32,350 bases of DNA from Blastocladiella britannica (GCA_025349905.2 MU624676.1:1-32350); one strand, 5' to 3'; shown: positions 17,023 to 27,489, counted from the stretch's first letter. The notes: generated by a model from the letters alone, not told the origin. Numbers and translations are program-made.

Positions 17023-20000
17023 TCACTGGCGCACAACGTCCATCCGAGCCCCGTCGTCCGCCTGGGTACGGGCCGAGTCTGTATGAGGATGCGAGAGCGC
17101 ACGCCCAGCAGCTGCTGCCGGTCGTGCCGCTGCCGCCAGCGCGGGAGCCGCCAATGGACGTGTTGCGGGTGACGCAGAGGCCGATGGAGTACCCTGAGCC
17201 GCCGGCTGAGCTTTACGGTGGCGACGCTTGACGGCCGCTCCCGTACACAGTTCCTGGGGTCGGTGTGCGCCGTGCATTTTCAGACTATCAAAAGCAACAT
17301 CAATCAGTTCCTTTACCCAAAAACGAAATAAATAAATAAATAAAACGTACTAGAGCTGGCAAGCGTTGCATAGCACTTGTCCCTCGGGTCCTTTCCGCCA
17401 CAGCGACGTCTCGGTGGTGTTGCAGTTGGCGCACCGGTGCGTGTCAGCGGTCGGCGGCGGTTTAGGCGGGTGCGACGCGCACAGGTCGATTGGGCGGTGC
17501 TTGCCGTTTGTTTTGACGCTGTGGTAAATTCAGAAATTACAGTGGACGCAAATGGCACGGAAAGAAAAGAAAGAACGCACTAGAGGCCACAGGCATTGCA
17601 GAGCACCTCGCCGGCAAGCCCGCGGCGCCACAGCGGCGAGTACTTGACCTCGCAGTTGGCGCACATGCGGCTCCCGGGCGCGGACGCAGTGTCACTCGCA
17701 GCACTAGCGGCAGCAGCGGCGGCAGGTGGAAGAGGGATACTCGGTTGGAGATTAGACGTGTCCGTGAAAGCCCGTCCCTCGAGCGTCGATTGAAGCGGTG
17801 GTGGCGGCGGTGGTGGTGGCATAACTGAGAGCGGTGGTGGCAAATCCGCCGCCGCGGCTATCGTCGTTGCGGTTCCCGCACGAGGAGGTCGGCGTCGCCT
17901 GGCCGCCCTCTTCGCCGACCCGAGGGTAGGTACCGCCGCCGAACCTGCTGCCGCCGCTGAAGGCGCCGAGTGGTTGTTGTTGTTCGACGGATCAAACAAC
18001 CCGATCCCGAGCATCGCCATAGACCCCGGCGACAGGCTCGATGCCGCGGCGGCTGTGTTCGGGTCGCGCAAACCAGCAGCAAATCCTGGTGCAGCGATAT
18101 CGAGTCCTCCAAACGCCTGCATGTCGCCATCAAAGAAATCCTCCATGTCCAGGAGCGCCATGAGGTCGACGTCCGGTTCGCGGGCCGACACCGCCGACGA
18201 CGTCGCATTGTGTCCACCACTGACGGAAAGCCCTTGCAGCAGCTGCTGTGGGGTGGACACGTCTGATCGCAGGCACGGTGGGTCCAAAGTGCCGTCGATT
18301 CCAGTGGAGGCTCCACCGGCGGCCCAGGTCGGGTCTGCGGCACAGTAGGGTGCGGCCGATGCGGCCGCTGACGACGACGAGGCATACGGCAGGGCTCGCT
18401 GCTGCCGCTGCTGCTGCATGTGGTGGCGCTGTGGCTGCGAGGCTGTTGGCGCAAACGATCCCGGCCCCAACATCGCATAGTTGCTGCTCGGTAGCAGTGC
18501 GTGCCACCCGAGCGCCGCAAGGGGTGCGGGCGTGGCCGTGAACAGGCCAAACGCCGATGCAGCGGCTGGGGTCCCTGCCGCCGCCAACGCCGCCGAGGAC
18601 GTGGCTGCTGCCGCTGGGAGGTCCGGAAGCAACGAGAGGTGCGGCATGGCCATGGTCGGCGGCGCAAGCGACCTCGGTGGCGAGTACAGGTTAAGCGATG
18701 ACGACGAGAGCATGCCGCCGGCAGCAAAGAGGGACTCGACTGCAGCTGCCGAGGACGACGACATGAGGTGCGGTGGCGGCGGTGGTGGCGGCGATAGCGC
18801 GGACGTGGGCTGGAGCACTGGTTCGTCGTACGCGAGCGTGGTTGTGGCTGCGCGGCGGAACGAGGTCGAGCTGGGCATCGGGTGCATCCAGTGGGAGGAC
18901 GGCGGCATTGGCAATGCGGGCGATGACGTACCGGCTGCACTCATCCCCGCAGCAGAAGCCATGAGGAACGCGTCGAGGGGCGACGTGGTCTGCCTTTGGT
19001 GACCAGCGCCACCGCCAAAGATGGACCCGCCGGCGCTCGGATCGCAGAGCACGAATGGGTCGACGCTTGGTGGCCGGGGAGCATCCACTTGCATTTGGTT
19101 CATCCAGTCGTCCATTGGTCCCGGCTCAGCCGAATTCCACGTTGGAGTCGAAGCCGCATGCTCCAGTGGTTGCTGTTGCTGCTGCAATTGGTGCTGGACA
19201 ATCGGTAGGCCCAATGCGGACGGAACGGCAGGAACGTATCGGGCAGCCGCTGCAGCCGCGCTCGGTTGCCGCTGTCTCCGTGCAGCCCGCGGTCCCATGA
19301 TGCCAAACTTGGCGGCGGCAAGCGATGACACGCGTGGCACGTGCGGCTGCTGCTGCTGCTGGTGGTGGTGGCTCGGAAAGTGAGGCGCCGGTGCTTGTAG
19401 TGGCCACGTGGGCGGGGAAGCAGCTGGCGCGGACGAGAGCGAGGGCGGTGACATGCGCCGGCCGTACGGATGGTGGAGATGCGGCGCGGCTGGGAATCGG
19501 AATGCGGGCTGCTGTTGCTGGTGCAGCTGCTGTTCGGGCGGGAAAGTTGTGCGCGTAGGTAGCGACGGCCTTGCCGAAGGAGGTGGCGATGCAAGGAGCC
19601 CGTACTTGGCAGCGGCGAGCGACATGCGCGGCATGGCCCCATAGGACTGGCGATGCATGGGCGACCCTTGCGGCGGATACATTTGGCCAGAAGCTGATGC
19701 TGATGCTGCACCACCCGCGTGCGCTGGCGATGCCTGCCGCGAGAAGGGCGATCCTATGTCACGAAAAAGAGTAAGCGATGGGCAGAGCATCTGATAAGAG
19801 AACAATAGAAAGTACCAGCGCGGGAGCCGGATAGTTGAGGCACCGGGGCCAGGGCGTTGGCAACAAACTCGAGCTTGGCACTGTCCACGCCGTGCTGCGA
19901 GAGAACCTCCTCGGAGAGCCCGACCATTTCCAACACGGCGCGGACCTGTGGAGCGTGAATCTCGGACTCGGGCGCCGAGCCAGTATTGCTGCCCGAGGCG

Positions 20001-20788
20001 GCGCTGGGGGATGGAGACATGTGGGACCAGTCCATGGCTTCGCTGGTGCCGCCGTAGTCGCCACCGTAGTCGCCGCCGTCGGCAGCTGGGTCATCGGCCA
20101 TGGTGACCGGACGCCCATACTCGTCCAGGTAGTATGTGCCATACTCTTCGTGCTGCTGCTGCTGATGGTGACGTTGGTGGTGCGGCGACATGAGAGGCGG
20201 AGGTGGTGGTGGTGCGATCGCGCCAGACGTATACGAGCTGACGGGAGAAGCAGGGGCAGGCGGGTCTCCACGCGATCCCCACATGGACGCGACCACGGCA
20301 CCAATGGCACGGCCAATCACGGCGGGGTCGGGTCGTTGCTGTTGCTGCTGTTGCTGCTGTTGCCGTGGCCGTGGTCGCGATGGTGGACGCGCTGGGGTTG
20401 GGACCAAAGGCAATTCCTGCTGCATTTGCTGTTGCTGCTGCTGCTGTGAGGACGGCCGCAGCGCATCTGCGGTATTGACGGCGGCCAGGGCGGCGGCGAC
20501 CACGGCGCGGTGGAATTCCGAGTCGGGACCATTCTGCTCTTCCTCCTCCTCCACATCCTCGGAACCGGTACCAGGGGCACCAGCGGTAGGAACGCCCGGG
20601 TGCATGAGCAATGGGCGCGGGACCGGTGACGGCGGCAGTTCTTGTGGGTTGGAACGCGTCGAAGCAACAGCAGTAATGCGGGTGGAAAGTGCACTCTCCA
20701 GCGACGATGGAAGCGCAGATTGGGTCGACGGGAGCACAAGCACTGGGTGCGAGTCAGGTGCCAGTGTCGAAAGAGAAGCGGCCGTCAT
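17023..20788 (-). CDS. GATA-type transcription factor with two zinc fingers
   Basis: Exons 20788-19816, 19753-17581, 17518-17351 and 17284-17023, with introns of 62, 62 and 66 nt; all phases agree, giving 1191 aa. Finger 1 is at residues 1022-1048 (CANC, SPLWRRG, CNACGL) and finger 2 at 1078-1104 (CANC, TSLWRKG, CNACQL). Both are C-x2-C-x17-C-x2-C, each followed by the basic tail expected for DNA binding ([22 protein letters not shown] with KRRHRK). The remaining ~1000 residues are low-complexity Gln, Ser, Pro, Ala and His tracts with repeated LAAAKxGxM motifs and an acidic [17 protein letters not shown] segment that could activate transcription. The linker between fingers lacks the Cys-rich block of SreA/Fep1-type iron regulators, so the target pathway is open. 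ATG 20788 has good context (CAACATG); the frame also opens 63 codons upstream at 20977. The last two introns each split the Tyr codon right after a finger. Confidence 0.9.
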
Positions 20789-21025
20789 GTTGTTGGAATG
20801 TGGACAGCAGCGCGCGTGGGCCGGGGACAACAAGAGCAGGGAAATGCTCCGATAGCCCGTGGAAGGGTCCGATTGACGGGGCGCGATTGGTATCGGGGTG
20901 GAACAATTGTGTGGGTTCGCCTGAGATGGCCGGTTTGATTTGAGAGAGAAGCTGTTAATCTGATGGTGACAATTCATTCATATTTTTATATTTTTTTTTT
21001 CGGCTCCCCGAAATGCGATATTAAT

Positions 21026-21397
21026 TCACTGCTGGACAGAGACAATACCGTCGGCCTCGATGTAGTCCACGTTAGGGTCGGCCTGGAGGGTGCCTTTATT
21101 TTGATTCATGTAATGTGTGCGCGTGAGTCAAGCGATGGCCAAAAAAAAAAAAATGGAAAATAACAACGCACTGAAGTGCGAATCGTGAATCACAGCCGAG
21201 AATCCGAGCAGCACCGTGCCATCGTAGCGCTGCTTGATTTCGCCGCCTGAAATGTTTTCTCGTAAGGTTGGTTTCGTCCTCAATTGTCATTGGAAATATA
21301 TGTTACCCTTGGCATTGACATCCGCCGCCGCCGCATCCACCACCTCCTGAGCGGTACCCTCCTTGAAGACGACGATAAATTTGTTGGAATTGGACAT
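21026..21397 (-). CDS. Proteinase inhibitor I9-like protein, copy C
   Basis: Exons 21397-21307, 21246-21172 and 21093-21026 with introns of 60 and 78 nt; 77 aa. The sequence reads NKFIVVFKEGTAQEVVDAAA, GGEIKQRYDGTVLLGFSAVI and a final NVDYIEADGIVSVQQ. This is the subtilisin-propeptide/I9 fold (as in yeast Pbi2), a single domain without a protease, expected to inhibit or chaperone subtilisin-like proteases. No signal peptide, so probably cytosolic or vacuolar. It has HDSHF where copies A and B have PETYM and PEGYM. Third in a tandem row; the stop of copy B is 171 nt upstream. Confidence 0.85.
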
Positions 21398-21568
21398 TTT
21401 GAAGTTTTTTTTTCTTTTGCTAATTCTTCGGCTAAAGAGAGCGCCACTTGCTCGTTATGTACCTCCATGAAGCAATTTGGGACCTCGCAGACCGTTCCGC
21501 GCATGGAGCACATCCTTGCCAGCCTTTCCCGGCTTTCGCAGTCGAACTGTTGTATTTCCATTCAATTT

Positions 21569-21809
21569 TTATCGGATCGGAACAAACACTTCCTCTTCGG
21601 GCTGGGTATAGTCCACGCCCGGGTGGTCCTCAAAGACGCCTTTTTTTTTTATCGATTCAATTCATGTCAGTGAGTCAGCCGGGCGATACCAGTACATTTC
21701 GATTTGAAAATATAAATTGTTATGCGCACTCATGTACCCCTCGGGCACCAGTCCCAAGAACCCATACATCACCGTGCCGTTATAGCGTTGTTGAACTTCG
21801 CCGCCTGCG

Positions 21810-21843
<34 letters not shown>

Positions 21844-21953
21844 GTGAGACTATGTGCTGGAAATAAATACATACCATTGGCATTGAGCGCCGCCGCATCG
21901 ACCACTTCCTGAGGAGTACCCTCCTTGAAGACGACAAGAACCTTGCTCGGCAT
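21569..21953 (-). CDS. Proteinase inhibitor I9-like protein, copy B
   Basis: Exons 21953-21875, 21804-21730 and 21639-21569 with introns of 70 and 90 nt in exactly the same codons as copies A and C; 74 aa. It reads SKVLVVFKEGTPQEVVDAAA, GGEVQQRYNGTVMYGFLGLV and HPGVDYTQPEEEVFVPIR. The C-terminal end, which in I9 inhibitors enters the protease active site, differs most from the other copies (EEEVFVPIR). Its start codon lies only 49 nt after the stop of copy A, leaving little room for a separate promoter. Intron 1 is nearly half a homopolymer (see the poly-T entry). Confidence 0.83.
21812..21842 (+). repeat. 31-nt poly-T tract inside intron 1 of I9 copy B
   Basis: An uninterrupted run of 31 T on the plus strand (A in the transcript) within a 70-nt intron, next to the 3' splice site. 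Length in the assembly may be inexact. Confidence 0.9.
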
Positions 21954-22002
21954 TTAGTGTCTTGGTAGTTTTGTAAGCTGTCAAAGAGAAGTTGCATTTT
22001 AT

Positions 22003-22365
22003 TTACAAGATCGAACAGTCCCCCCCCTTCAGGCTCACCAACTTGTCCGCTTCAACGTAGTCTATGTGCGGGTGCGTCTCAAAGGTACCTGTTTGAAACA
22101 TTTATCAGTCTCATACTTGACCTTCTAAATGTACACGCACTCATGTAGGTCTCAGGCACCACTGCCGAGAATCCGAGCAGAACTGTCCCGTCATAACGAT
22201 TCTCAATCTCGCCGCCTGTTTAAAGCAGCATCAAGTTGGTTTCAATTGCGGGTATATGTGAACAAAAGGGAACTTGGTCATACCGTTCGCCTCAAGCTGG
22301 GCAGCAGCCACATCAACTACGTCCTGCGCGGTACCCTTCTTGAAGACGACGATGAAGCTGGACAT
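22003..22365 (-). CDS. Proteinase inhibitor I9-like protein, copy A
   Basis: Exons 22365-22284, 22215-22141 and 22088-22003 with introns of 68 and 52 nt; 80 aa. It reads MSSFIVVFKKGTAQDVVDVA, GGEIENRYDGTVLLGFSAVV, PETYM and HPHIDYVEADKLVSLKGGDC. It is the best match of the three to the I9/Pbi2 family, in which a free propeptide-like domain binds subtilisin-type proteases. It is the first gene of the tandem trio and the only one with a clear TATA box (22456-22462 on the minus strand). The tail ends DCSIL; a CaaX-like reading is possible (CSIL ends the protein), which would allow prenylation, but that is speculation. Confidence 0.87.
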
Positions 22366-22811
22366 TTTGTTTAGGTAGGGTTTGGAGTTGCAGGGATCCA
22401 AATATTGGTGGGGTGTGAGAGTTTGGAAAAGAGTGAAGTGGAGGAAACGAGGAGCTTTTATACCATGGGCGGCTCTGGTTCAAGGGCTGGGTTGGTATAT
22501 GAGGTATTATTGTGTATAAGCCATTGTGGGCCACAACAGGTATGAGGTCGGCTTGGATTTTCATTGGACATGTCAAATGTACACACACGTGAAAGTGGCG
22601 CCATTTCCCATGCATGAACTTTGTTTCTTCGGAGCCTGACTCAAGCGCTTGACCGTTCCGAGGCCGGCCACCCAACCGTCAGCAAAGCAAAGCGCGCTGA
22701 CGTGATCCCAGGTCTCCTTTAAATAACGGCTCCCAAGTCCTCTCCCTCGTTCTTTTCTTTCGTACCACATCCTCATCATTCTCCCCCTCAAATTCTTCAC
22801 AAAACAACAAA
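22366..22811. promoter_or_regulatory. Divergent promoter between the inhibitor cluster and the enoyl reductase
   Basis: This 446-bp region carries no gene. On the minus strand TATAAAA (22456-22462) precedes inhibitor copy A by about 90 nt. On the plus strand TTTAAATAA (22718-22726) is a weak TATA-like element before the reductase, followed by a pyrimidine-rich leader. Confidence 0.6.
22456..22462 (-). promoter_or_regulatory. TATA box of I9 copy A
   Basis: GGTATAAAAGCTCC on the minus strand, 91 nt upstream of the start codon. Confidence 0.6.
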
Positions 22812-23979
22812 ATGACCAACACCACTGTGGCCATCTACGCAAAGGGCGCCGGTAAGCGCGAGGACGTGCTCCGGTACGCGCTTCTCTTTTCTTTTTTCCG
22901 CGATCAATACAAGTAACTGATCAAATGTATATAAAAAAAGTGTCGGCAAGATCTCGCTCGCCGCTCCCGGCCCGGGCCAAGTACACATTCGCTTTTTGGC
23001 GTCGAGCGTGAACCCGTCCGACACGGGCGCGATCCAGGGCACGTACCCGGCACCCCTGGGTGCGGTGCCCGCCGACACGCCCGATTTCGAGGCGATCCGC
23101 GGCATCCCCGGTCTCGAGGGCGTGGCCGAGGTGGTCGCTTTTGGTCCCGGCGCCGAGTCCATCACCAACGACACGCTTGTTTCGCCCAACGACGCGTCCC
23201 GCCACTTGTCGGTCGGCGACTGGGTGGTCCCTGCGGGCGTGGCGGTCCCGATCGGTACCTGGCGCCGCGACGCAATTGTTCCGGTCGAGGGCGTGCTGCG
23301 GGTCCCCAAGACGCTGTCGCTGGCGGCGGCGGCGACGTTGCTGGTCAACCCGACCACGGCGCTTCGGATGCTCAACGATTACGTGAAACTGGAGAAGGGC
23401 GACGTGGTGGTGCAGAACGCGGGCAACTCGGCCGTCGGGCAGTACGTGGCCCAGATCTCCAAGGCTAAGGGGTACGTCTGCGTGTCGGTGGTGCGTGATC
23501 GCGCCGACTTTGACGCGACTGCAGCCAAGCTCAAGGAACAGGGCGCCGCGCATGTGGTCCGCCCGGCCGACTTGCCCGCGCTGGTGGCCGCGCACCCGGA
23601 ATGGAAAGTGAAACTGGCGTTCAATGCGGTCGGTGCTGCGCCCGAAATCATTTCGGTGCTGAGCCCCGGCGCATCGTTCGTCACCTACGGCGCCATGACC
23701 AGCGACGAGATTTCCATCAACCCGGGATTGTTTGTGGTCAAGGATCTGTCGCTGCGCGGGTTCTGGCTGGCCAAGTGGCTTCGTGTGGCTCCCCGTGGGG
23801 CGTTCCGGGCCATGATCGACGAGCTGGTGGGCATGTACGCGAGCGGCGCGCTGCTGACCCCGGAGTTTAGCGAGATCGTCGTGGACAAGGAGAACCCGGA
23901 CCAGGCGGCTATTGTCAAGGGCATTGCCGCTGCTGGCGCTGGGTTCCTGGGCCGCAAGCAGCTGCTTGTTTTCCACTAA
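22812..23979 (+). CDS. 2-enoyl thioester reductase (MECR/Etr1 family)
   Basis: Exons 22812-22873 and 22941-23979 with a 67-nt intron (GTACGC ... AAAAAAG, phase 2); 366 aa. VNPSDTGAIQGTYP carries the family Tyr that acts in catalysis. VVQNAGNSAVGQYVAQISKA is the NADPH-binding Rossmann turn in the form typical of MECR rather than of alcohol dehydrogenases, and VVRDRADFDATAAKL follows as in MECR. The enzyme reduces trans-2-enoyl thioesters with NADPH, usually the last step of mitochondrial fatty acid synthesis. Here the N-terminus (MTNTTVAIYAKGAGKREDVL) is not an obvious mitochondrial presequence, so its compartment is uncertain. An insert of about 10 residues (ADTPDFEAIRG) follows the catalytic loop. 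It is tail-to-tail with the carrier gene, 79 nt apart. Confidence 0.88.
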
Positions 23980-24058
23980 TTCAAAATGTAATGCAAAAGA
24001 GTTTTTTTTTATACATTACATAACGCAAGAGAGAGGTGTGGGGTAATAGGTTGAGGTT

Positions 24059-25362
24059 TTAGTTAGCGAGGTACCGCTGCTGCACCTCATACACGAGCAG
24101 AGTGATACCAAAGAGGGGCTGTTCAATTTTGCGGGTGTAAGCTGCAGTGTTTCTGTCATTGCGAATAGAAAAAGTAAGAGACGTACCGAAACAATCATGC
24201 ACCGAGGAAGCATGCCCTTGAACAAGGCGCCCGGTCCCTCCTTGGAGACGATCTCGCTGTGTCCCATTTCATTTCAGCATTAGTTACTCAAATGAAAAGT
24301 AAAAAAAAAATAGAAGAGCGTACGTAAAACAGTGACGAATACCGCGGTACTTTGCGCCGTCCGCGGCCTGCAAGCGCGTCTTGATGACGTCGGACGGCGT
24401 GACAGCCCCCGCCGCGAGCCACCCAGCAAGAATGCCCGACCCAAACACGGCGCCAAACGAGACTTTGCCGTGCTCGTCGGCCGCAAGCGACTTGAACAGC
24501 GCGTGCGACGGGAAAAACAGGATCGAGAAGGGGACATCACTGGCTCAATGCGATGAATTTGAGTTATCAGTCGACTTAAATGAAAAAAAAGAATCGTACC
24601 GCATCCACGTCGCCACAGTGCCCTTGTACATGCCCCGAATCCCCATTTCGCTGACCACCTGCGCGAGCGGCCGGCGCGCGTTCGCCGAGTCCACGGCCGC
24701 CAGCTGCATGACGATCTTGACGCGTTCCATGGGCGCAGTCGCAATCACCTGAAAGAACCCGGCCATTCCGCCCGCCAGCATCCCCCACTGCACGGGCAAC
24801 GCGTCGGCGTCCCGCAGACCAAGGCGGCCGGCGAAATGGTACCGGGCCAGATCATTGACCGTCAGCTTGATGGCCTTTTCAGGAATGATGCCGATCAAGT
24901 TGGCCGACATGCCGCGGTACAGGCCGCGCGCGGATTCGGTGCGCACGATTTGGCGGAAGCAGTCCACGCTGTTTTATTATTGTGAGTGGAGCTTGTATAA
25001 AAATTAATAGGTATAGCTAAACGCACATGCCCTTGTACTGGCTGTTGGTCTGGTTTTGCAGGCGCGACTTGACCATGTCGATTGGGTATATGCTGTTATA
25101 TTTCTGCGCTAAGATGATTGCTGCAGGCGCACAGACCAAAAGGATTGACGTACATAGTGGTGCCAATCAATCCAGCAATGGAGCCACTGACGAGCTTACC
25201 GGCGATGCTGTGTGGGTTGGGGAAATCAGTAGGTGGTCAAAATACAATAAAAAGAACTTAGGCGTACCTCGGCCGAGCAGGTTTTGCCAGCGCAGTACCG
25301 GGAACAGCGGCGAGACCGCGTGGCACCGAGTCGGGTGCCGATTCAAAGGAGGCAGCAGCCAT
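24059..25362 (-). CDS. Mitochondrial carrier (SLC25 family, glutamate-carrier-like)
   Basis: Seven exons: 25362-25268, 25207-25154, 25092-25027, 24968-24600, 24539-24324, 24256-24187 and 24118-24059, with six introns of 58-68 nt; 309 aa. The three carrier repeats each show the PxDxxK-type signature: YPIDMVKSRLQ, APMERVKIVMQ and TPSDVIKTRLQ, followed by the usual GLYRGM, GMYKGT and GALFKGM motifs. The C-terminus is PLFGITLLVYEVQQRYLAN, close to the APLFGI end of the glutamate carriers SLC25A18/A22, which is the basis for that suggestion; substrate is not proven. It would sit in the inner mitochondrial membrane. I chose ATG 25362 for its strong context (CCACCATGG); an in-frame ATG is at 25371. 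Divergent from the W-rich gene, 161 nt between start codons. Confidence 0.88.
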
Positions 25363-25523
25363 GGTGGACATGTATGGCAGTATGCAGGGCGATTTGGTTG
25401 GTTTGGAGCGAAAGAGAAGAAAAAAATAATGCGAAAATTTGCCCGTATTCGGCCGGCGCACTCCGCTCTTTCCCCAACGCACCCTCTTTCCACAACGCCT
25501 CCTGTGTTCCAGTGGGAAAAAAC

Positions 25524-27467
25524 ATGATCGACCACGTCACCGCCATCGTCCTGGCGTACGCCGCCACCGACGCCCTGGACGTCGCCGAGGCTCTGGCCAT
25601 GTTACACGTCATCCCAAGAGGGGACAACTGGGCGGTCACTGCCGCGGTCCTGACGCTGGGCCTGGCCGAGCTCCGCCCCGATCTGGCCGTCAAGCACGGC
25701 CATGGACCAACGTGCATACCTCGGTACCCGCGCCCACTGCTTATTGACGCTTTTCCCGCAGTGGCCGAAATGGCAGCAAAATGCAGCGACTTGGCTTCCC
25801 TCCAGTGGCTGCACGCGTCGCTTGGTCCCCAGTCGGTCTGCCACGAGTACTGGCAATCAAGTGGCGATGCCATTGCCGCCGTGCTCTCTGCCGCCGCCGC
25901 TGCCAACCAAATCGCAGTGCTCGAGTGGTTCTCTCATTTAAACCCATCCAAACCACTTGGCATGACGACCGTGGCCAAGATCAAGACAGCGGCGATCAAG
26001 GCCGGACACTTGCCCGTGCTCGAATGGCTTGAGGAACACGGCCGCGATCTGGATCCCAACACCATTCTCTTTGCGGCGACCCGGAATGGACACTTGCCCA
26101 TTGTCCAGTGGGCGTGGGACCGGATAATTCAATCTACTCCCTTGGACGGTGGTAGCGATACTTTGGCCGTGGACTTGGTCCAGCGCGCGACTGCCGCCGG
26201 CCACGTCTCGGTGTTAGCATGGCTCGACGACCGCATTGGCCCTACGCTGGTGGACGATCGGAGCCCGAAAGAGATCAACACCTTTATCCGCTGGGCGTAC
26301 ATGAACGGGTGCGCCGACGTGCTAGAATGGTGGTGGGTCCGCTTGGCACCTGGTCGCCATGATCGCCTTGTGACAAACGACTTGCCGGCGGCATTTGGGA
26401 CTCTCAACGACCTAAAAGCCGCGATCCCGTACACCAATGTACAAGTCATGGAATGGGTAGTGGCCAAGATCGAGCTCCACGAGCTCTACTGTCTGGAAAA
26501 CGAACATGGCAGTACGTACGTCATGGTCACCCTGCACCAGCTACTCCCCCGCACGTTTGGGTGGAAGGCGTCGCTGCCGTACTTGGACTGGTGGTGGGAA
26601 ACCTGCCGAGTCAACGGGTGGATGTTCCCATACTTGCCGCGATTCGCTGCCACTGCCGCTACTGCTGGGAAAATCGACGACTTGGAGTGGGAGTGGTCCC
26701 ATGTTCCCTCCGATGCCGAGCTCACGAGTGGCGACCTGCAGCTGTTTTTCGGGCCACTACGGAACAACCAGGTATGCTCGCTAGAATGGTTGTGGGAGAA
26801 ACGCGATATGTTTGCGGGTGGGTGGCCCACGTCGCTGTCCAAGAACATCCCCATGGACCTTTTGGGTGCCAGCACAAATATGCCTCTCGAGATCACGTAC
26901 TTGGCAGCCCTGGACTGGTGGTCCACGCATCCAGGCATTTCTAAATCTGATCTGCAAGATTTGAGTCGGCGGGCCAAGCCGTTTAGTGCACTAGAACTAT
27001 GGTGTCGGGCCAAGGCCGCACACCAAAAGCTGGGCTGCGAGGTGGTTCCACTGGCCGAAATGGAAAGTGCGGTTGGATCGCCAATGCGGCTCATGTCGCT
27101 TCACCGCTTGCTGTCCACGCAGACCATGACTTTGTTCCCGGTCCAACGATCGGGATACGCTCTGCTCGAGGTGCTGACCAAGATCGACTCGGTCTCCATT
27201 CTCGAGTGGATCCGCGCGGAATGTAAACTTTCCCTGGAAGACCTGGCGAACGTGGCGCCCGACGCGCTGCTGGGCCGAACCAGTGCAGTTCCAGTGCTTT
27301 GGTGGGTCAAGCTGTTGCAAGAAGCCAAGCGGCCGATCGTTCTACCCGTCGAAGCCGACATGTTCCACCAAGGGACCTTGCGCGTGCTCACCAACCGCAT
27401 TGCCCATTTGCACCTCCCGATTTACGTCCAAGATCCCACGAAACCCAATGGAATCGCCCCTTACTAA
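25524..27467 (+). CDS. W-rich ankyrin-like repeat protein, 647 aa, intronless
   Basis: A single-exon gene from ATG 25524. The upstream open frame to 25284 overlaps the carrier gene and looks non-coding. The N-terminal MIDHVTAIVLAYAATDALDV is followed by about 15 degenerate ankyrin-like units in which a GHLPVLEWL or DVLEWWW element ends the second helix: LPVLEWLEEHG, LPIVQWAWDRI, VSVLAWLDDRI, DVLEWWWVRLA, QVMEWVVAKI, YLDWWWETC, LEWEWSHV, SLEWLWEKRD, ALDWWSTHP, ILEWIRAECK. No signal peptide, membrane span or catalytic domain is visible. The role is presumably protein binding. It is much better preserved than its relatives at 14.8-16.8 kb and is convergent with the RBR ligase gene, only 22 nt between stops. 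Confidence 0.85.
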   Translation: MIDHVTAIVLAYAATDALDVAEALAMLHVIPRGDNWAVTAAVLTLGLAELRPDLAVKHGHGPTCIPRYPRPLLIDAFPAVAEMAAKCSDLASLQWLHASLGPQSVCHEYWQSSGDAIAAVLSAAAAANQIAVLEWFSHLNPSKPLGMTTVAKIKTAAIKAGHLPVLEWLEEHGRDLDPNTILFAATRNGHLPIVQWAWDRIIQSTPLDGGSDTLAVDLVQRATAAGHVSVLAWLDDRIGPTLVDDRSPKEINTFIRWAYMNGCADVLEWWWVRLAPGRHDRLVTNDLPAAFGTLNDLKAAIPYTNVQVMEWVVAKIELHELYCLENEHGSTYVMVTLHQLLPRTFGWKASLPYLDWWWETCRVNGWMFPYLPRFAATAATAGKIDDLEWEWSHVPSDAELTSGDLQLFFGPLRNNQVCSLEWLWEKRDMFAGGWPTSLSKNIPMDLLGASTNMPLEITYLAALDWWSTHPGISKSDLQDLSRRAKPFSALELWCRAKAAHQKLGCEVVPLAEMESAVGSPMRLMSLHRLLSTQTMTLFPVQRSGYALLEVLTKIDSVSILEWIRAECKLSLEDLANVAPDALLGRTSAVPVLWWVKLLQEAKRPIVLPVEADMFHQGTLRVLTNRIAHLHLPIYVQDPTKPNGIAPY

Positions 27468-27489
27468 ATATATTTACATAAACGAGTTG

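Noticed and set aside
17019..17231. Plus-strand Pro-rich frame ([20 protein letters not shown])
   Set aside because: It lies entirely opposite the last exon of the GATA factor, whose minus-strand frame continues the second finger perfectly; the plus frame is a shadow.
17858..18940. 360-codon Arg/Pro/His-rich minus-strand frame
   Set aside because: Out-of-frame reading of the GATA low-complexity exon; composition reflects shifted CAG/GCC tracts.
21280..21561. Minus-strand frame between inhibitor copies B and C (MEIQQFDCESRERLARM)
   Set aside because: It has no family resemblance and overlaps copy C exon 1 in another frame; treated as spacer.
25284..25523. N-terminal extension of the W-rich protein
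   Set aside because: It overlaps the first exon of the carrier on the other strand and its residues lack family character; ATG 25524 begins the recognisable N-terminus.
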